From: DASSUW01 sp963740605
GTDB taxonomy: Bacteria > Actinomycetota > Thermoleophilia > Solirubrobacterales > Solirubrobacteraceae
Length of the DNA stretch: 64,000 bases
NCBI GenBank assembly: GCA_963740605.1
Contig: CAVUFC010000021.1
Location: 372,001-436,000 of the forward strand
Direction: 5' to 3'
The notes under the pieces were generated by a model. The model worked only from the letters and a program-made list of their open reading frames with translations. It did not search any database and had not been told where the DNA came from. The position numbers and the translations under genes are program-made. Positions 35,454 through 45,488 of this stretch are shown one piece after another; positions within the stretch are counted from its first letter, which is position 1, and the number at the start of each line of letters is the position of its first letter.

Positions 35454-35861
35454 TTAGCCGAAAACCGCGCGAATTCCGGCTTCGGCACATTCGCGGTCCT
35501 CGGGGGACTGCGCGCCGCTCACTCCGACCGCTCCGAGCACCGCTGCGCCGTCACGGATGACCGCCGATCCGTCGGCCGGGATGATCGGCACACGAGTGAG
35601 CTGACTGACCTGTGCGAAGAAGGTCGCACGGTCCGCCTGGACCGCCGCGAGCGCGTCGCCGTCGCGGTGCCAGACCGCGGCGCCGACCGCCTTGGCCTCG
35701 GCGATCTGCGCGCTCAGCGGCGGCGCGCCGTCCATGCGGGCGAGCGCTTGCAGCAGGCCGCCCTCGTCGACGACGGCGACGGTGACGTTCCAGCCGTTCT
35801 CGATGGCCTTCTCACGGGCGGCGGCGATCAGCGTCTGGGACTGCTCGAGTGTCAGTGGCAT
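35454..35861 (-). CDS. GlcG/HbpS family heme-binding-like protein
   Basis: A 135-residue cytoplasmic protein matching the GlcG/HbpS/PduO-C fold: LEQSQTLIAAAREKAIENGW, then VAVVDEGGLLQALARMDGAP, then LGAVGVSGAQSPEDRECAEAG. Family members bind heme, cobalamin or small ligands. The partner is unknown, and no GlcDEF genes are adjacent. The start ATG 35861 is followed by a normal N-terminus. It lies just downstream of glnN on the same strand's far side, with an 88-base gap, and has a hairpin after its stop. Confidence 0.82.
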   Translation of the reverse strand: MPLTLEQSQTLIAAAREKAIENGWNVTVAVVDEGGLLQALARMDGAPPLSAQIAEAKAVGAAVWHRDGDALAAVQADRATFFAQVSQLTRVPIIPADGSAVIRDGAAVLGAVGVSGAQSPEDRECAEAGIRAVFG

Positions 35862-35949
35862 GGCCGCAGCCTGCCACGCACAACGACGTGAGGCCCCGCC
35901 GTCGGCGGGGCCCCACTGACCCAGGACTCGGTGAGGGTGGGCGGGTGCC

Positions 35950-38115
<2,166 letters not shown>

Positions 38116-38182
38116 GTAGTCGAGGGTCCTCCTCCGGGCTTGCCTGGGTCGACGCGCCAGCCTAGTGCGGACCTCGCGGAGC

Positions 38183-38278
38183 GTCCTTGTCCCTATGTCC
38201 AAAGATCAGGCGCACCGGTTCGACTGTCGACCGGATGGAGAAACCCCGACCGGGAATCTTCGACATCGGGACAAAGAC
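38183..38278. promoter_or_regulatory. Nested inverted repeats between glnN and amt
   Basis: A 24-base arm at 38183-38206 (core CTTGTCCCTATGTC) is matched by its reverse complement at 38256-38278 (core GACATCGGGACAAAG), with about 20 of 24 positions pairing. Inside lies a second near-perfect palindrome, CCGGTTCGACTGTCGACCGG, at 38215-38234. The symmetry means both divergent genes see the same element. No classical GlnR box pattern (GTNAC/GAAAC) is evident. Confidence 0.6.
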
Positions 38279-38335
38279 CCCTCGCCCTCCCGTCACGACC
38301 ATGTCGAGCTGATGGTTTCCGACCGAGGAGGACTG

Positions 38336-39802
38336 ATGCGCAGAAGGACCGGCGCGGCGCTGCTTGGAGCCGCGCTCGCCTGCGTAGCGCTGCCGGGGGC
38401 GGCGTACGCGGACACGCTGGATGCCGCAAGTAGCGGCAACCTGGCGGACAGCGTGGCGATCAACTCGATCTGGGTCGTGGTTGCGGCCCTGCTCGTGATC
38501 TGGATGCAGGCGGGCTTCGCGTTCCTCGAGATTGGCTTCTCGCGTGCGAAGAACGCCGGCACGGTCGTCCCGAAGATCCTCGTGAACTTCTCGATCGCCG
38601 CGATCCTCTACTACGCCGTCGGCTTCGCGTTCGCGTTCGGCAACGGCGACATCATCGGCACGCACGGGTTCCTGCTCCGTGATTACGGTGATCCCCAGCA
38701 GGCCTTCGGGATCATGGGCGCGTCCGACGCCACGATCGAGAGCAAGTTCCTGTTCCAGTTCTCGTTCTGCGCCGTCTCGCTCGCGATCGTCTGGGGGACG
38801 ACGCTCGAGCGGATCAAGTTCGGCGTCTACATCATCTACGCCGCGATCTTCGCGGCCCTGATCTACCCGATCGCCTCGCACTGGGTGTTCGGCGGTGGCT
38901 GGCTGCAGGCCAACGTCGGCATGCAGGACTTCGCGGGCTCGACCGCGGTGCACCTGATCGGCGCGACCGGCGCCCTCGCGGTGCTCCTGCAGCTCGGCGC
39001 GCGGCGCGGCAAGTACGGACAGGACCGGAAGCCGCGGGCGATCCCGGGGCACTCGATGCCGCTGTTCGGCCTCGGCGTGCTGATCCTGTGGCTCGGCTGG
39101 TTCGGGTTCAACCCGGGCTCGACGCTGAACGCCATGGACGGGCGCTTCCCGGAGATCGCCGTGGTCACGAACCTCGCCGCCGCCGCGGGTGTGCTCGGCG
39201 CGTTGCTCGTCGCCCGCTGGAAGACGGGGACGATCGACATCGGCATGGCCGGCAACGGCGCGATCGGCGCGCTGGTGGCGATCACGGCCGGTTCGGGCTA
39301 CGTGGAGAATTGGGCCGCGCTCATCATCGGCTTCGCGGCCGGCGTGATCGTGCCGCTCGGCGTCTACGCGATCGACCGCCGGATCGACGATCCGGTCGGT
39401 GCGCTGACCGCGCACGGCCTGTGCGGCATCTGGGGCACGCTCGCCTGCGGGCTCTTCACGTCACCACGGCTGGCCGCGTACAACGGGGTCGGCGAGGCCG
39501 GCTTCGTGTACAACGGCTCGCTGCACCAGCTGGGCAGCCAGGCCCTCGGCGTCGTGGTCGTGTTCGCGTTCGTGTTCGTCGTCTCGTACTCGGTGTTCTA
39601 CGTGATCAAGAAGACCTACGGCCTGCGCGTCACGGCTGAGGAAGAAGATGCCGGACTGGACATCTCCGAGCACGGCATGTACGGGTACCCGGAGCAGTTC
39701 ATCCCGGCCCCCGAGCTCATCGGCTACAGCCCCGCACCCGGCGGTGTGCCCGCGCGTGAGACGGCTCGCGGCGCCACCACTAAGGAGGTTCCGGTCACGT
39801 GA
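38336..39802 (+). CDS. amt: Ammonium transporter
   Basis: A 488-residue Amt/Rh channel for ammonium uptake. The cleaved signal (RRRTGAALLGAALACVALPG...) is followed by about eleven helices. FLEIGFSRAKNAGTVVPKIL, STAVHLIGATGALAVL with the first pore histidine, and GALTAHGLCGIWGTLACGL with the second are diagnostic. ATG 38336 follows GAGGAGGA. The C-terminus has the regulatory tail (EHGMYGYPEQF). It is coupled to glnK by a 4-base overlap, and the PII protein would plug this channel when nitrogen is ample. Confidence 0.96.
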   Translation: MRRRTGAALLGAALACVALPGAAYADTLDAASSGNLADSVAINSIWVVVAALLVIWMQAGFAFLEIGFSRAKNAGTVVPKILVNFSIAAILYYAVGFAFAFGNGDIIGTHGFLLRDYGDPQQAFGIMGASDATIESKFLFQFSFCAVSLAIVWGTTLERIKFGVYIIYAAIFAALIYPIASHWVFGGGWLQANVGMQDFAGSTAVHLIGATGALAVLLQLGARRGKYGQDRKPRAIPGHSMPLFGLGVLILWLGWFGFNPGSTLNAMDGRFPEIAVVTNLAAAAGVLGALLVARWKTGTIDIGMAGNGAIGALVAITAGSGYVENWAALIIGFAAGVIVPLGVYAIDRRIDDPVGALTAHGLCGIWGTLACGLFTSPRLAAYNGVGEAGFVYNGSLHQLGSQALGVVVVFAFVFVVSYSVFYVIKKTYGLRVTAEEEDAGLDISEHGMYGYPEQFIPAPELIGYSPAPGGVPARETARGATTKEVPVT

Positions 39803-40173
39803 AGAAGATCGAGGCATACATCCGGCACGAGTCGTTCGAGCCGATCCGGATGGAGCTCCTCAGCCTCGGGTTCCCGTCTCTGTCGATCTCGGAGGTCAAG
39901 GGGTCGGGGCGCCAGAAGGGCATCACGGAGCGCTACCGCGGGGCCGAGCTGACCAACTGGCTGCGGCCGAAGGTCAAGCTCGAGTGCGTAGTGGCTTCGC
40001 AGGACGTGCAGACAGTGGTCGACGCGATCCTCAAGCACGCCCGCACCGGCCAGATCGGCGACGGCAAGGTGTTCGTCATGCCGGTCGAGGAGGCCTACCG
40101 GATCCGCACCGGCGAGTCCGGTGAGGAGACGCTCCAGGCACACCCTGAGGTGGCCGCACAGGCCACCGCCTGA
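39799..40173 (+). CDS. glnK: PII signal protein (GlnK-type), without the modifiable Tyr51
   Basis: A 124-residue PII protein aligning with E. coli GlnB without gaps at the start (KKIEAYIRHESFEPIRMELL...). The T-loop reads GSGRQKGITERYRGAELTNW. Residue 51, the tyrosine that is uridylylated or adenylylated in other bacteria, is leucine here. The KVKLECVV strand and the ATP-site region TGQIGDGKVFVMPVEEAYRI are conserved. Regulation by nucleotides and 2-oxoglutarate can therefore persist, but covalent T-loop control seems lost. The GTG start overlaps amt. A strong terminator follows. Confidence 0.94.
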   Translation: MKKIEAYIRHESFEPIRMELLSLGFPSLSISEVKGSGRQKGITERYRGAELTNWLRPKVKLECVVASQDVQTVVDAILKHARTGQIGDGKVFVMPVEEAYRIRTGESGEETLQAHPEVAAQATA

Positions 40174-40178
40174 ACTCG

Positions 40179-40206
40179 AACGGGGCGGCCTCCGGGCCGC
40201 CCCGTT
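40179..40206 (+). terminator. Terminator after glnK
   Basis: AACGGGGCGGCC, the tetraloop TCCG, and GGCCGCCCCGTT form a perfect 12-bp stem starting 5 bases after the glnK stop. No U-run follows, as is common in high-GC actinobacteria. It also sits directly before the next gene's ribosome site (GCGGGAGA), so it separates the nitrogen operon from the PucR-type gene. Confidence 0.8.
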
Positions 40207-40219
40207 CATTGCGGGAGAC

Positions 40220-41428
40220 ATGCCAGCTGAACCTGACATCACTCCGCCCGCCGCCACCTCGCTCGTCGAGCGGCTGCGCGCGGTGCATCTACAGATGCTC
40301 GACGCCGTCCTGACCGGCGACGGGCTGGCGGCGGTGGCCGACCTGGCGGCGGGGGCCGCGGGCGGTCCGGTCGCGATCGTCGTACCGCGGCTCGGTGTCG
40401 CGGTCGCGTCCACGGGCGGCGAACCCGTTCTCGGGGCGGTGCGCCGCTATGTCGGCGAGCAGGGCCGTGGCCGTGTGGCGCCGGTGCCGAGCGAGATCGT
40501 CGCCGAGGTGCCGATCGCGTCCGGCGACGAGCGGATCGGCGGCGTCGTGCTGCTCCAGCCCGGGCGGCCGGAGCCGGAAGCGGTCGAGTTCCTGCACCTG
40601 GCGGCCGTGGCGGCGCTGACCGAGGTCGCCGTCGAGGAGGCGCGCGAGGAGGTCGAGGAGAACGTCCGCGGCTCGTTCCTGGAGGAGCTGCGCGAGCGGC
40701 CCGACGCGATCGACGCTGGCGACGTCGTCCGCCGCGCCGGCCGGCTCGGCTGCGATCTCTCGGAGGGCGCCGTAGTGCTGTGCGCGGAGCTCTCCTCGGA
40801 GCGGCCGCGCCACGTGGTGGCGCTGATCGCATCCGAGTACGCGGGTGCGCTGGCGCAGCACATCGAGGGCGGGCCGGCCGGGCGCGTGTACGCGCTGCTG
40901 CCGGCGCGCGGCGATCAGAACGCCACCGTCACCGCGGCCCGCACGCTCGCCGGACGCCTGCAACGGCACGGCGTGGTCGCGCTGTCGTCGTTCTACGCCG
41001 ACCCGGGCGAGCTCGGCCGCGCGATTCAAGAGGCCGAGCTCGTGCTCGAGGTGCTCCAGCGCGGCGACGGGCTCGGCGGCCCGATCCAGGAGGACATCGG
41101 AACCGGCACGTACCGGCTGCTGTTCCGCGTCCTCGCGTCGCACCCCGAGGAGGTCCGCTCGTTCTACGAGGACACCGTCGCGGCGATCGTGCGTTACGAC
41201 GACCAGTACCGCACCGACCTCGTGCAGACGCTCGAGGCCTACCTCGAGCACAACTGCAACATGAACGCGACCGCCGCCGCGATCTACGCGCACCGCCACA
41301 CGGTGGCGTACCGGCTCGAGCGCGTGAAGGAGCTCAGCGGGCTCGATCCGATGCAGACCGAGGACCGCGAGCGCCTCGGCCTGGGTCTGAAGGCCTACCG
41401 CATCATCGCGCCGGGCCTGCCGCGCTAG
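40220..41428 (+). CDS. PucR/CdaR-family transcriptional regulator
   Basis: A 402-residue regulator. The N-terminal region (residues 20-150) resembles a GAF-like sensor (GGPVAIVVPRLGVAVASTGG). The middle is the GGDEF-like CdaR domain, and the C-terminal PucR helix-turn-helix is LEAYLEHNCNMNATAAAIYA followed by HRHTVAYRLERV. Relatives control purine, proline or sugar-diacid use. Its place just after glnN/amt/glnK suggests nitrogen-source control, which is inference. ATG 40220 follows GCGGGAGAC. Confidence 0.85.
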   Translation: MPAEPDITPPAATSLVERLRAVHLQMLDAVLTGDGLAAVADLAAGAAGGPVAIVVPRLGVAVASTGGEPVLGAVRRYVGEQGRGRVAPVPSEIVAEVPIASGDERIGGVVLLQPGRPEPEAVEFLHLAAVAALTEVAVEEAREEVEENVRGSFLEELRERPDAIDAGDVVRRAGRLGCDLSEGAVVLCAELSSERPRHVVALIASEYAGALAQHIEGGPAGRVYALLPARGDQNATVTAARTLAGRLQRHGVVALSSFYADPGELGRAIQEAELVLEVLQRGDGLGGPIQEDIGTGTYRLLFRVLASHPEEVRSFYEDTVAAIVRYDDQYRTDLVQTLEAYLEHNCNMNATAAAIYAHRHTVAYRLERVKELSGLDPMQTEDRERLGLGLKAYRIIAPGLPR

Positions 41429-41438
41429 AACCCCGCGG

Positions 41439-42107
41439 GTGATCCTGGATCTGCTGCATGCGGCGGCACGCGGGACGTTCCCGCCTGAGGACGGCGTGAC
41501 CGAGGTGGTCGGCGCCGTCGCGGGTGCGGGCGCGGCGGTGCTGTCGTTCACGGCGCACCACGTCGTGGCGGCCGACGTGCCGGCCGACGAGGTGCTCGCG
41601 GCCATCGACCCGACGAACCTCAACGGACCGGCTGCGCCCGGGGTCCTGGCCTGGCTCGCCGAGCGCACGGGCCTGCGGGCGGGCAGCCTCGACGTCGTGC
41701 TCGCCTGGGTGCCCGAGCGCGCAGCGCCCGCCGACGTCGCCGTGCGCGAGATCGAGCCCGGCGACCACCCGCGCATCGTGCGCGCGCGGCGCTGGCGCCG
41801 GGATCTGCGCGTCTTCGCCGGCGACGCGGGCATGGTGGTGATCGGCCGCGGCCTCGCCGGCCGGCTCGAGCTCAGCGTCGAGGTCGACCCCGGCGCGCGC
41901 GACCGCGGCCTCGCCCGCCGGCTCGTCGCCGCCGCGCTGTCTGCCGCTGCGCCGTCTGAGCCCGTGTTCGCCCAGGTCGCCGCTGCCAACGCCGCGTCGT
42001 TGCGCACGCTTCAGCCCGCCGGCTTTGCCGCGGTCGGCGCCGAGGTCTTGTTCGGCCCGGGCGAGGACTTCCTCCGGCGTAGCGGCGGCGTCGTGCGCGT
42101 CTCCTGA
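41439..42107 (+). CDS. GNAT-family acetyltransferase-like protein
   Basis: A 222-residue protein. The C-terminal half has the GNAT acetyl-CoA loop in a typical form (ELSVEVDPGARDRGLARRLVAAALS) followed by the end strand ANAASLRTLQPAGFAAVGAEV. The N-terminal half (residues 1-100) is a second, less clear domain that is also seen in actinobacterial GNAT proteins. The acceptor is unknown. GTG 41439 follows TAGAAC by 7 bases, again suggesting a leaderless start that overlaps the upstream stop codon. Confidence 0.72.
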   Translation: MILDLLHAAARGTFPPEDGVTEVVGAVAGAGAAVLSFTAHHVVAADVPADEVLAAIDPTNLNGPAAPGVLAWLAERTGLRAGSLDVVLAWVPERAAPADVAVREIEPGDHPRIVRARRWRRDLRVFAGDAGMVVIGRGLAGRLELSVEVDPGARDRGLARRLVAAALSAAAPSEPVFAQVAAANAASLRTLQPAGFAAVGAEVLFGPGEDFLRRSGGVVRVS

Positions 42108-42164
42108 CCGGCGAAGGTCAACTGCGGCTGGGTGGGGCGGCGAGAGATCGATCGTCTGGGCGGT

Positions 42165-42207
42165 CCCTGGCGCCTTTTGCTTCCTATGGCAGTAAAAAGC
42201 GCCAGGG
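42165..42207. terminator. 16-bp imperfect hairpin before the carbonic anhydrase gene
   Basis: CCCTGGCGCCTTTTGC (42165-42180) pairs with GTAAAAAGCGCCAGGG (42192-42207) across an 11-base loop. The A/T tract at the top of the stem and the position 58 bases after the acetyltransferase stop suggest a terminator. It could also be an operator. No gene is seen in the 162 bases around it. Confidence 0.5.
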
Positions 42208-42269
42208 TGCCAACCGAGGCGCCCGATCCCACTCCCGCAATGCCGCAGTTGGTGAGGCATCATCCGGTT

Positions 42270-42704
42270 ATGGCCTTCAGCTGGGAGCCATTCGGGCGTA
42301 CCTCACTTGATCCCGCGCCCGCGCCGCCGCCGCCGGAGACGGAGCCCGACACCGAGGCCGCGCTGAGCCGCAAGCCCGCGCGGGCGCTGGCGATCCTCAC
42401 GTGCATGGACTGCCGGATCGACCCGCTGGACGCGCTCGGGCTCTCGCTCGGCGACGCGGTGGTGCTCCGGAACGCCGGCGCCCAGGTCTCCGACGACGTG
42501 CTCCGTTCGCTGCAGATGGCGCACGAGGTGCTGGGCGTCCGGACCGTCCACGTCATCGGCCACACGGACTGCGCCGCGCACGGCGGGGACGCGGAGGTCG
42601 CGGCGAACGAGGCCGCCGGCGGCGCCGACCAGGTCCGCGCCGTGATCCCGAGCCTGCAGGCGCGGTCCGGGCTGCTCGACCTTGGCACCGGCAGGGTCAG
42701 CTGA
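42270..42704 (+). CDS. Short beta-carbonic anhydrase
   Basis: A 144-residue protein with zinc ligands in ILTCMDCRIDPLDALGL and GHTDCAAHGG, and the strand VVLRNAGAQVSDDVLRSLQM. It interconverts CO2 and bicarbonate in the cytoplasm. The end is odd: family members have about 20 more residues between the last helix and the closing strand, whereas here ARSGLL joins DLGTGRVS directly. A small in-frame deletion is possible. ATG 42270 is chosen because earlier starts lie in or before a hairpin (42165-42207). ATG 42240 is an alternative. The stop overlaps the convergent acetyltransferase gene. Confidence 0.8.
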   Translation: MAFSWEPFGRTSLDPAPAPPPPETEPDTEAALSRKPARALAILTCMDCRIDPLDALGLSLGDAVVLRNAGAQVSDDVLRSLQMAHEVLGVRTVHVIGHTDCAAHGGDAEVAANEAAGGADQVRAVIPSLQARSGLLDLGTGRVS

Positions 42705-43152
42705 CGTCGCGCGCCATCAGCACGTCGTCGACGTAGCGGCCGTCGAGCAGGAACTCGTCGCGCCGCACCCCCTCGACGACGAAGCCGCACGACTCGTACA
42801 AGGCGCGGGCGGCCGTGTTGGGGCCGAGCACGCGCAGCATGACCTTGCGCGCCCCGCGCTCGCGGGCGGCGTCCAGCGCGGCGTGCACCAGCGCACGCCC
42901 GAGACCGCGGCCCTGATGATCCGGGGCCACGGCCAGGCCGCGGATGTCGGCCACGTGGCGGTTGGACTCCAGCCGGGTGGCCCGTCCGACGGCCACGTAG
43001 CCGACGATCTCGCCGCCGTCCTCGGCCACGAGCATCCCCTCGATCGAGCTCGGCATCGACGAGCGAGGAGACGGCGTGACGTCGAACGACCAGGTCGCCG
43101 CGTCGAGCGCGGCGATCGCGACGGCGTCGCCCGCCCGGGCCGGGCGGATCAC
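42697..43152 (-). CDS. GNAT N-acetyltransferase (RimI-like)
   Basis: A 151-residue acetyltransferase. The acetyl-CoA loop is clear (DIRGLAVAPDHQGRGLGRAL), followed by LRVLGPNTAARALYESCGFV, as in RimI-type protein or small-molecule acetylases. GTG 43152 begins IRPARAGDAVAIAALD, a standard GNAT start. The longer reading is a shadow of the neighbouring lipoprotein gene. It overlaps the lipoprotein stop by 4 bases, so the two are co-transcribed. The substrate is unknown. Confidence 0.87.
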   Translation of the reverse strand: MIRPARAGDAVAIAALDAATWSFDVTPSPRSSMPSSIEGMLVAEDGGEIVGYVAVGRATRLESNRHVADIRGLAVAPDHQGRGLGRALVHAALDAARERGARKVMLRVLGPNTAARALYESCGFVVEGVRRDEFLLDGRYVDDVLMARDVS

Positions 43153-43739
43153 CCGCCGGACTGGTCGCGCACGACCTCGCCCTTGTCGTTCACGCGCGCG
43201 GGGACGGGCTCGTCGGAGATCGTGACGTCGAACGAGCCGGCGACCTTCTGGCCGTTGGCGGCGACGGCTTTGCCGTTCAGGCCCGGGGCGACGCGGTAGT
43301 TGACCTTGTACCTGCCGGGCCGCACCGCGGTCAGCTGCCACTCGACGTCCTTGGTCTCGCCCGGGAACACCTTCCCGATCGCCCAGGTGTTCGTGTAGGC
43401 GCTCTGGCCGCCGCTGGGGTCCTTGTCGACGATCCACACCGGGCGGTTCGGGTCGGCCAGCCGGGAATCGGTCTTCGCCTGCCCGAACGCGGTCGGCGCC
43501 TTGCCGCCCTTGCCGGGGTCGGTCGTGATCGTCACCGCCAGGTTCGGCAGCTCGCGATCGTCGGTGTTGCGCACCCGCAGCCGCATCGTCGCGTGCTGGG
43601 CCGTGGTCTGCTCCGCGGGGAACGACGCCTTCTCGACCGAGAGCGTGAACTCGCCCTTGGGCTCGTCAGAGTCCTGGCGCCCGCCACCGCATCCGGCGAA
43701 CGCCAGAAGCACGGCGCAAAGCAGCATCCGTCTCCTCAC
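43149..43739 (-). CDS. Lipoprotein with a DUF4352-like beta domain
   Basis: A 196-residue lipoprotein. RRRMLLCAVLLAFAGCGGG contains a lipobox (AFAGC). GTG 43739 supplies the basic n-region, but the internal ATG at 43727 has a better ribosome site (GAGGAG 4 bases before). The mature domain is beta-rich (QHATMRLRVRNTDDRELPNL; EWQLTAVRPGRYKVNYRVAP), resembling immunoglobulin-like DUF4352 or CARDB domains. Function is unknown. It is divergent from the Mce operon, 139 bases away, and overlaps the acetyltransferase start. Confidence 0.75.
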   Translation of the reverse strand: MRRRMLLCAVLLAFAGCGGGRQDSDEPKGEFTLSVEKASFPAEQTTAQHATMRLRVRNTDDRELPNLAVTITTDPGKGGKAPTAFGQAKTDSRLADPNRPVWIVDKDPSGGQSAYTNTWAIGKVFPGETKDVEWQLTAVRPGRYKVNYRVAPGLNGKAVAANGQKVAGSFDVTISDEPVPARVNDKGEVVRDQSGG

Positions 43740-43878
43740 GGCGCGCGAGGCTACCACCGGTCCGAAGGCGTGAGCGCAAGTTCCGGCCACGGTTCACGTT
43801 TGTGCCTCGTACGGGCGGTGAAATAACCTTCGGCGCCGTCGCCCGCGTGAAGCGAGCGCCACAACTAGGGGAGAAGCG

Positions 43879-44685
43879 TTGGTCCGAACCGTCGCCGATC
43901 GAGCCTTCCTTCCGGCAAAGAACATGCTGGAGGAAGTTGGCGACATGATGATCTTGACGGGCAAGACGATCATGTCTGCCCTGCGGCCGCCGTACCCGTA
44001 CGGCGGTGAGTTCGTCAACCAGTTCCTCTTCGCGCTCAAGCTCTGCTGGTTCCCGCTGGTCGTCTCGACGGTCGCGTTCGGGTACGGCGCGCCGGGTCTG
44101 CAGGCCGCCAACTTCCTCAACCTGTTCGGCTCGCTCGATCGCCTCGGCGGCTTCTTCGTGCTGGCCAGCATCCGCGAGTTCGCGCCGTTCGTGACCGCGA
44201 TCGTGCTCGCCGGCGTGGCCGGCACCGCGATCACCGCCGATCTCGGCGCGCGCAAGATCCGCGAGGAGCTCGACGCCCTGCAGGTGCTGGGCGTCGACCC
44301 GGTCAAGAACCTCGTCGTGCCGCGCTTCCTGGCGCTGATGCTGGTGACCGGCCTGTTCGACATCTACGCGCTGCTGTTCGGCATCTTCGGCGGCGTCCTC
44401 GCGACGCTGGTCAACGGCGCGCCGCTCGGCCCGTTCTGGGCCACGTTCTTCACGAACTCGTCGGTCGTGGACCTCTGGGGCTCGGTCCTGAAGTGCACGA
44501 TGTTCGGCGCGATCATCGCGATCGTCTGCTGTTACAAGGGGATGACCGCGTCCGGTGGCGCCGAGGGCGTCGGCCGCGCGGTCAACCAGGCGGTCGTGAT
44601 CGCCACGCTCGGCGTGTTCGCGTTCAACTACGTGTTCACGCAGACGCTGCTCGCCACCCACCCCGAGATCCTCAACATCAAGTAG
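43879..44685 (+). CDS. YrbE/MlaE permease, first of two
   Basis: A 268-residue ABC permease of the MlaE family, which forms the inner-membrane channel for Mce lipid importers. Signature segments are SIREFAPFVTAIVLAGVAGT, ADLGARKIREELDALQVLGV and CCYKGMTASGGAEGVGRAV. The TTG start at 43879 follows AGGGGAGAAGCG. It opens a 15-kb operon and is followed two bases after its stop by the second permease, with which it would form a heterodimer, as in mycobacterial Mce systems. Confidence 0.93.
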   Translation: MVRTVADRAFLPAKNMLEEVGDMMILTGKTIMSALRPPYPYGGEFVNQFLFALKLCWFPLVVSTVAFGYGAPGLQAANFLNLFGSLDRLGGFFVLASIREFAPFVTAIVLAGVAGTAITADLGARKIREELDALQVLGVDPVKNLVVPRFLALMLVTGLFDIYALLFGIFGGVLATLVNGAPLGPFWATFFTNSSVVDLWGSVLKCTMFGAIIAIVCCYKGMTASGGAEGVGRAVNQAVVIATLGVFAFNYVFTQTLLATHPEILNIK

Positions 44686-44687
44686 TC

Positions 44688-45488
44688 ATGGGTCGCCAGT
44701 GGCTAGCAGTCCCACGTGAATGGCTCGCCTCGTTCGGCGAGATCGTCCGCTTCTGCGGGACGGTCGTCGGCGAGGTCTTCGGCCTGCGGGTCTTCCGCTT
44801 CTTCGGCGAGGCGCTGCGTCAGGCCGGCCTGCTGATCCTCACGTCGACGCTGGTGATCTGGGGCCTGATCTTCATCATCGGCCTCCAGTGCGGGATCGAG
44901 GGCGCGTACTTCAACCGCGCCGTCGGCTCACCGGCCTACGCGGGCGTGTTCGCCGCCTGGTGCGACCTGCGCGAGCTCGTCCCGTACGCGTTCGGCTACA
45001 TGATGGCCGCGAAGGTGGGCACCGGCATCGTCGCCGAGCTCGGCTCGATGCGGATCTCCGACGAGATCGACGCGCTCGAGGTCATGGGCATCTCCTCGAT
45101 GACGTTCCTGTGCGCGACCCGCCTGCTCGCCGCCTGGCTGGTGCTCCCGTTCATGTATCTCAGCGGCATCGGCGCCGGGTTCTTCGCCTCCTACTTGGCG
45201 GTGGTGCAACAGATAGGCGAGGTATCCAGCGGCGGCTACTCGCTGATCTTCTGGATGTTCCAGAACCCACCGGACCTCCTGTACAGCGTGATCAAGGGCA
45301 TGTCGATGGCCACGGTGATCGTGCTGGTGGGCTGTTACTACGGGTACAACGCCAGCGGCGGACCGGTAGGGGTCGGCACGGCGACGGCCAAATCGATGGT
45401 GCTTAACATCGTGTTGGTGCATCTCATCGGGATGCTTGGCACGCAGCTTTTCTGGGGCGCGAACCCAAGGGCGCCCATCGGAGGATGA
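44688..45488 (+). CDS. YrbE/MlaE permease, second
   Basis: A 266-residue partner permease. It has the same family marks: LRELVPYAFGYMMAAKVGTG, AELGSMRISDEIDALEVMGI and CYYGYNASGGPVGVGTATA. It differs clearly from the first copy, so the pair is heteromeric, as YrbEA/YrbEB are in actinobacteria. ATG 44688 is two bases after the preceding stop. Its own stop overlaps the ATPase start (ATGA at 45485). The longer reading upstream is a shadow of the first permease gene. Confidence 0.93.
   Translation: MGRQWLAVPREWLASFGEIVRFCGTVVGEVFGLRVFRFFGEALRQAGLLILTSTLVIWGLIFIIGLQCGIEGAYFNRAVGSPAYAGVFAAWCDLRELVPYAFGYMMAAKVGTGIVAELGSMRISDEIDALEVMGISSMTFLCATRLLAAWLVLPFMYLSGIGAGFFASYLAVVQQIGEVSSGGYSLIFWMFQNPPDLLYSVIKGMSMATVIVLVGCYYGYNASGGPVGVGTATAKSMVLNIVLVHLIGMLGTQLFWGANPRAPIGG

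Noticed and set aside
35454..35861. GlcG-like gene as part of a glycolate operon
   Set aside because: No glycolate oxidase genes are adjacent, so only the fold is claimed.
38116..38335. Classical GlnR box in the glnN-amt region
   Set aside because: No GTNAC-N6-GAAAC pattern could be found. The inverted repeats present have different sequences.
40121..40219. Longer N-terminus for the PucR-type regulator
   Set aside because: It would be translated from inside glnK and through the terminator hairpin. ATG 40220 has its own ribosome site.
43740..43878. GGTTCAC...GTGAAATAACC as an operator of the Mce operon
   Set aside because: Arms are short and imperfect with a 20-base spacer. It is not distinguishable from chance by eye.
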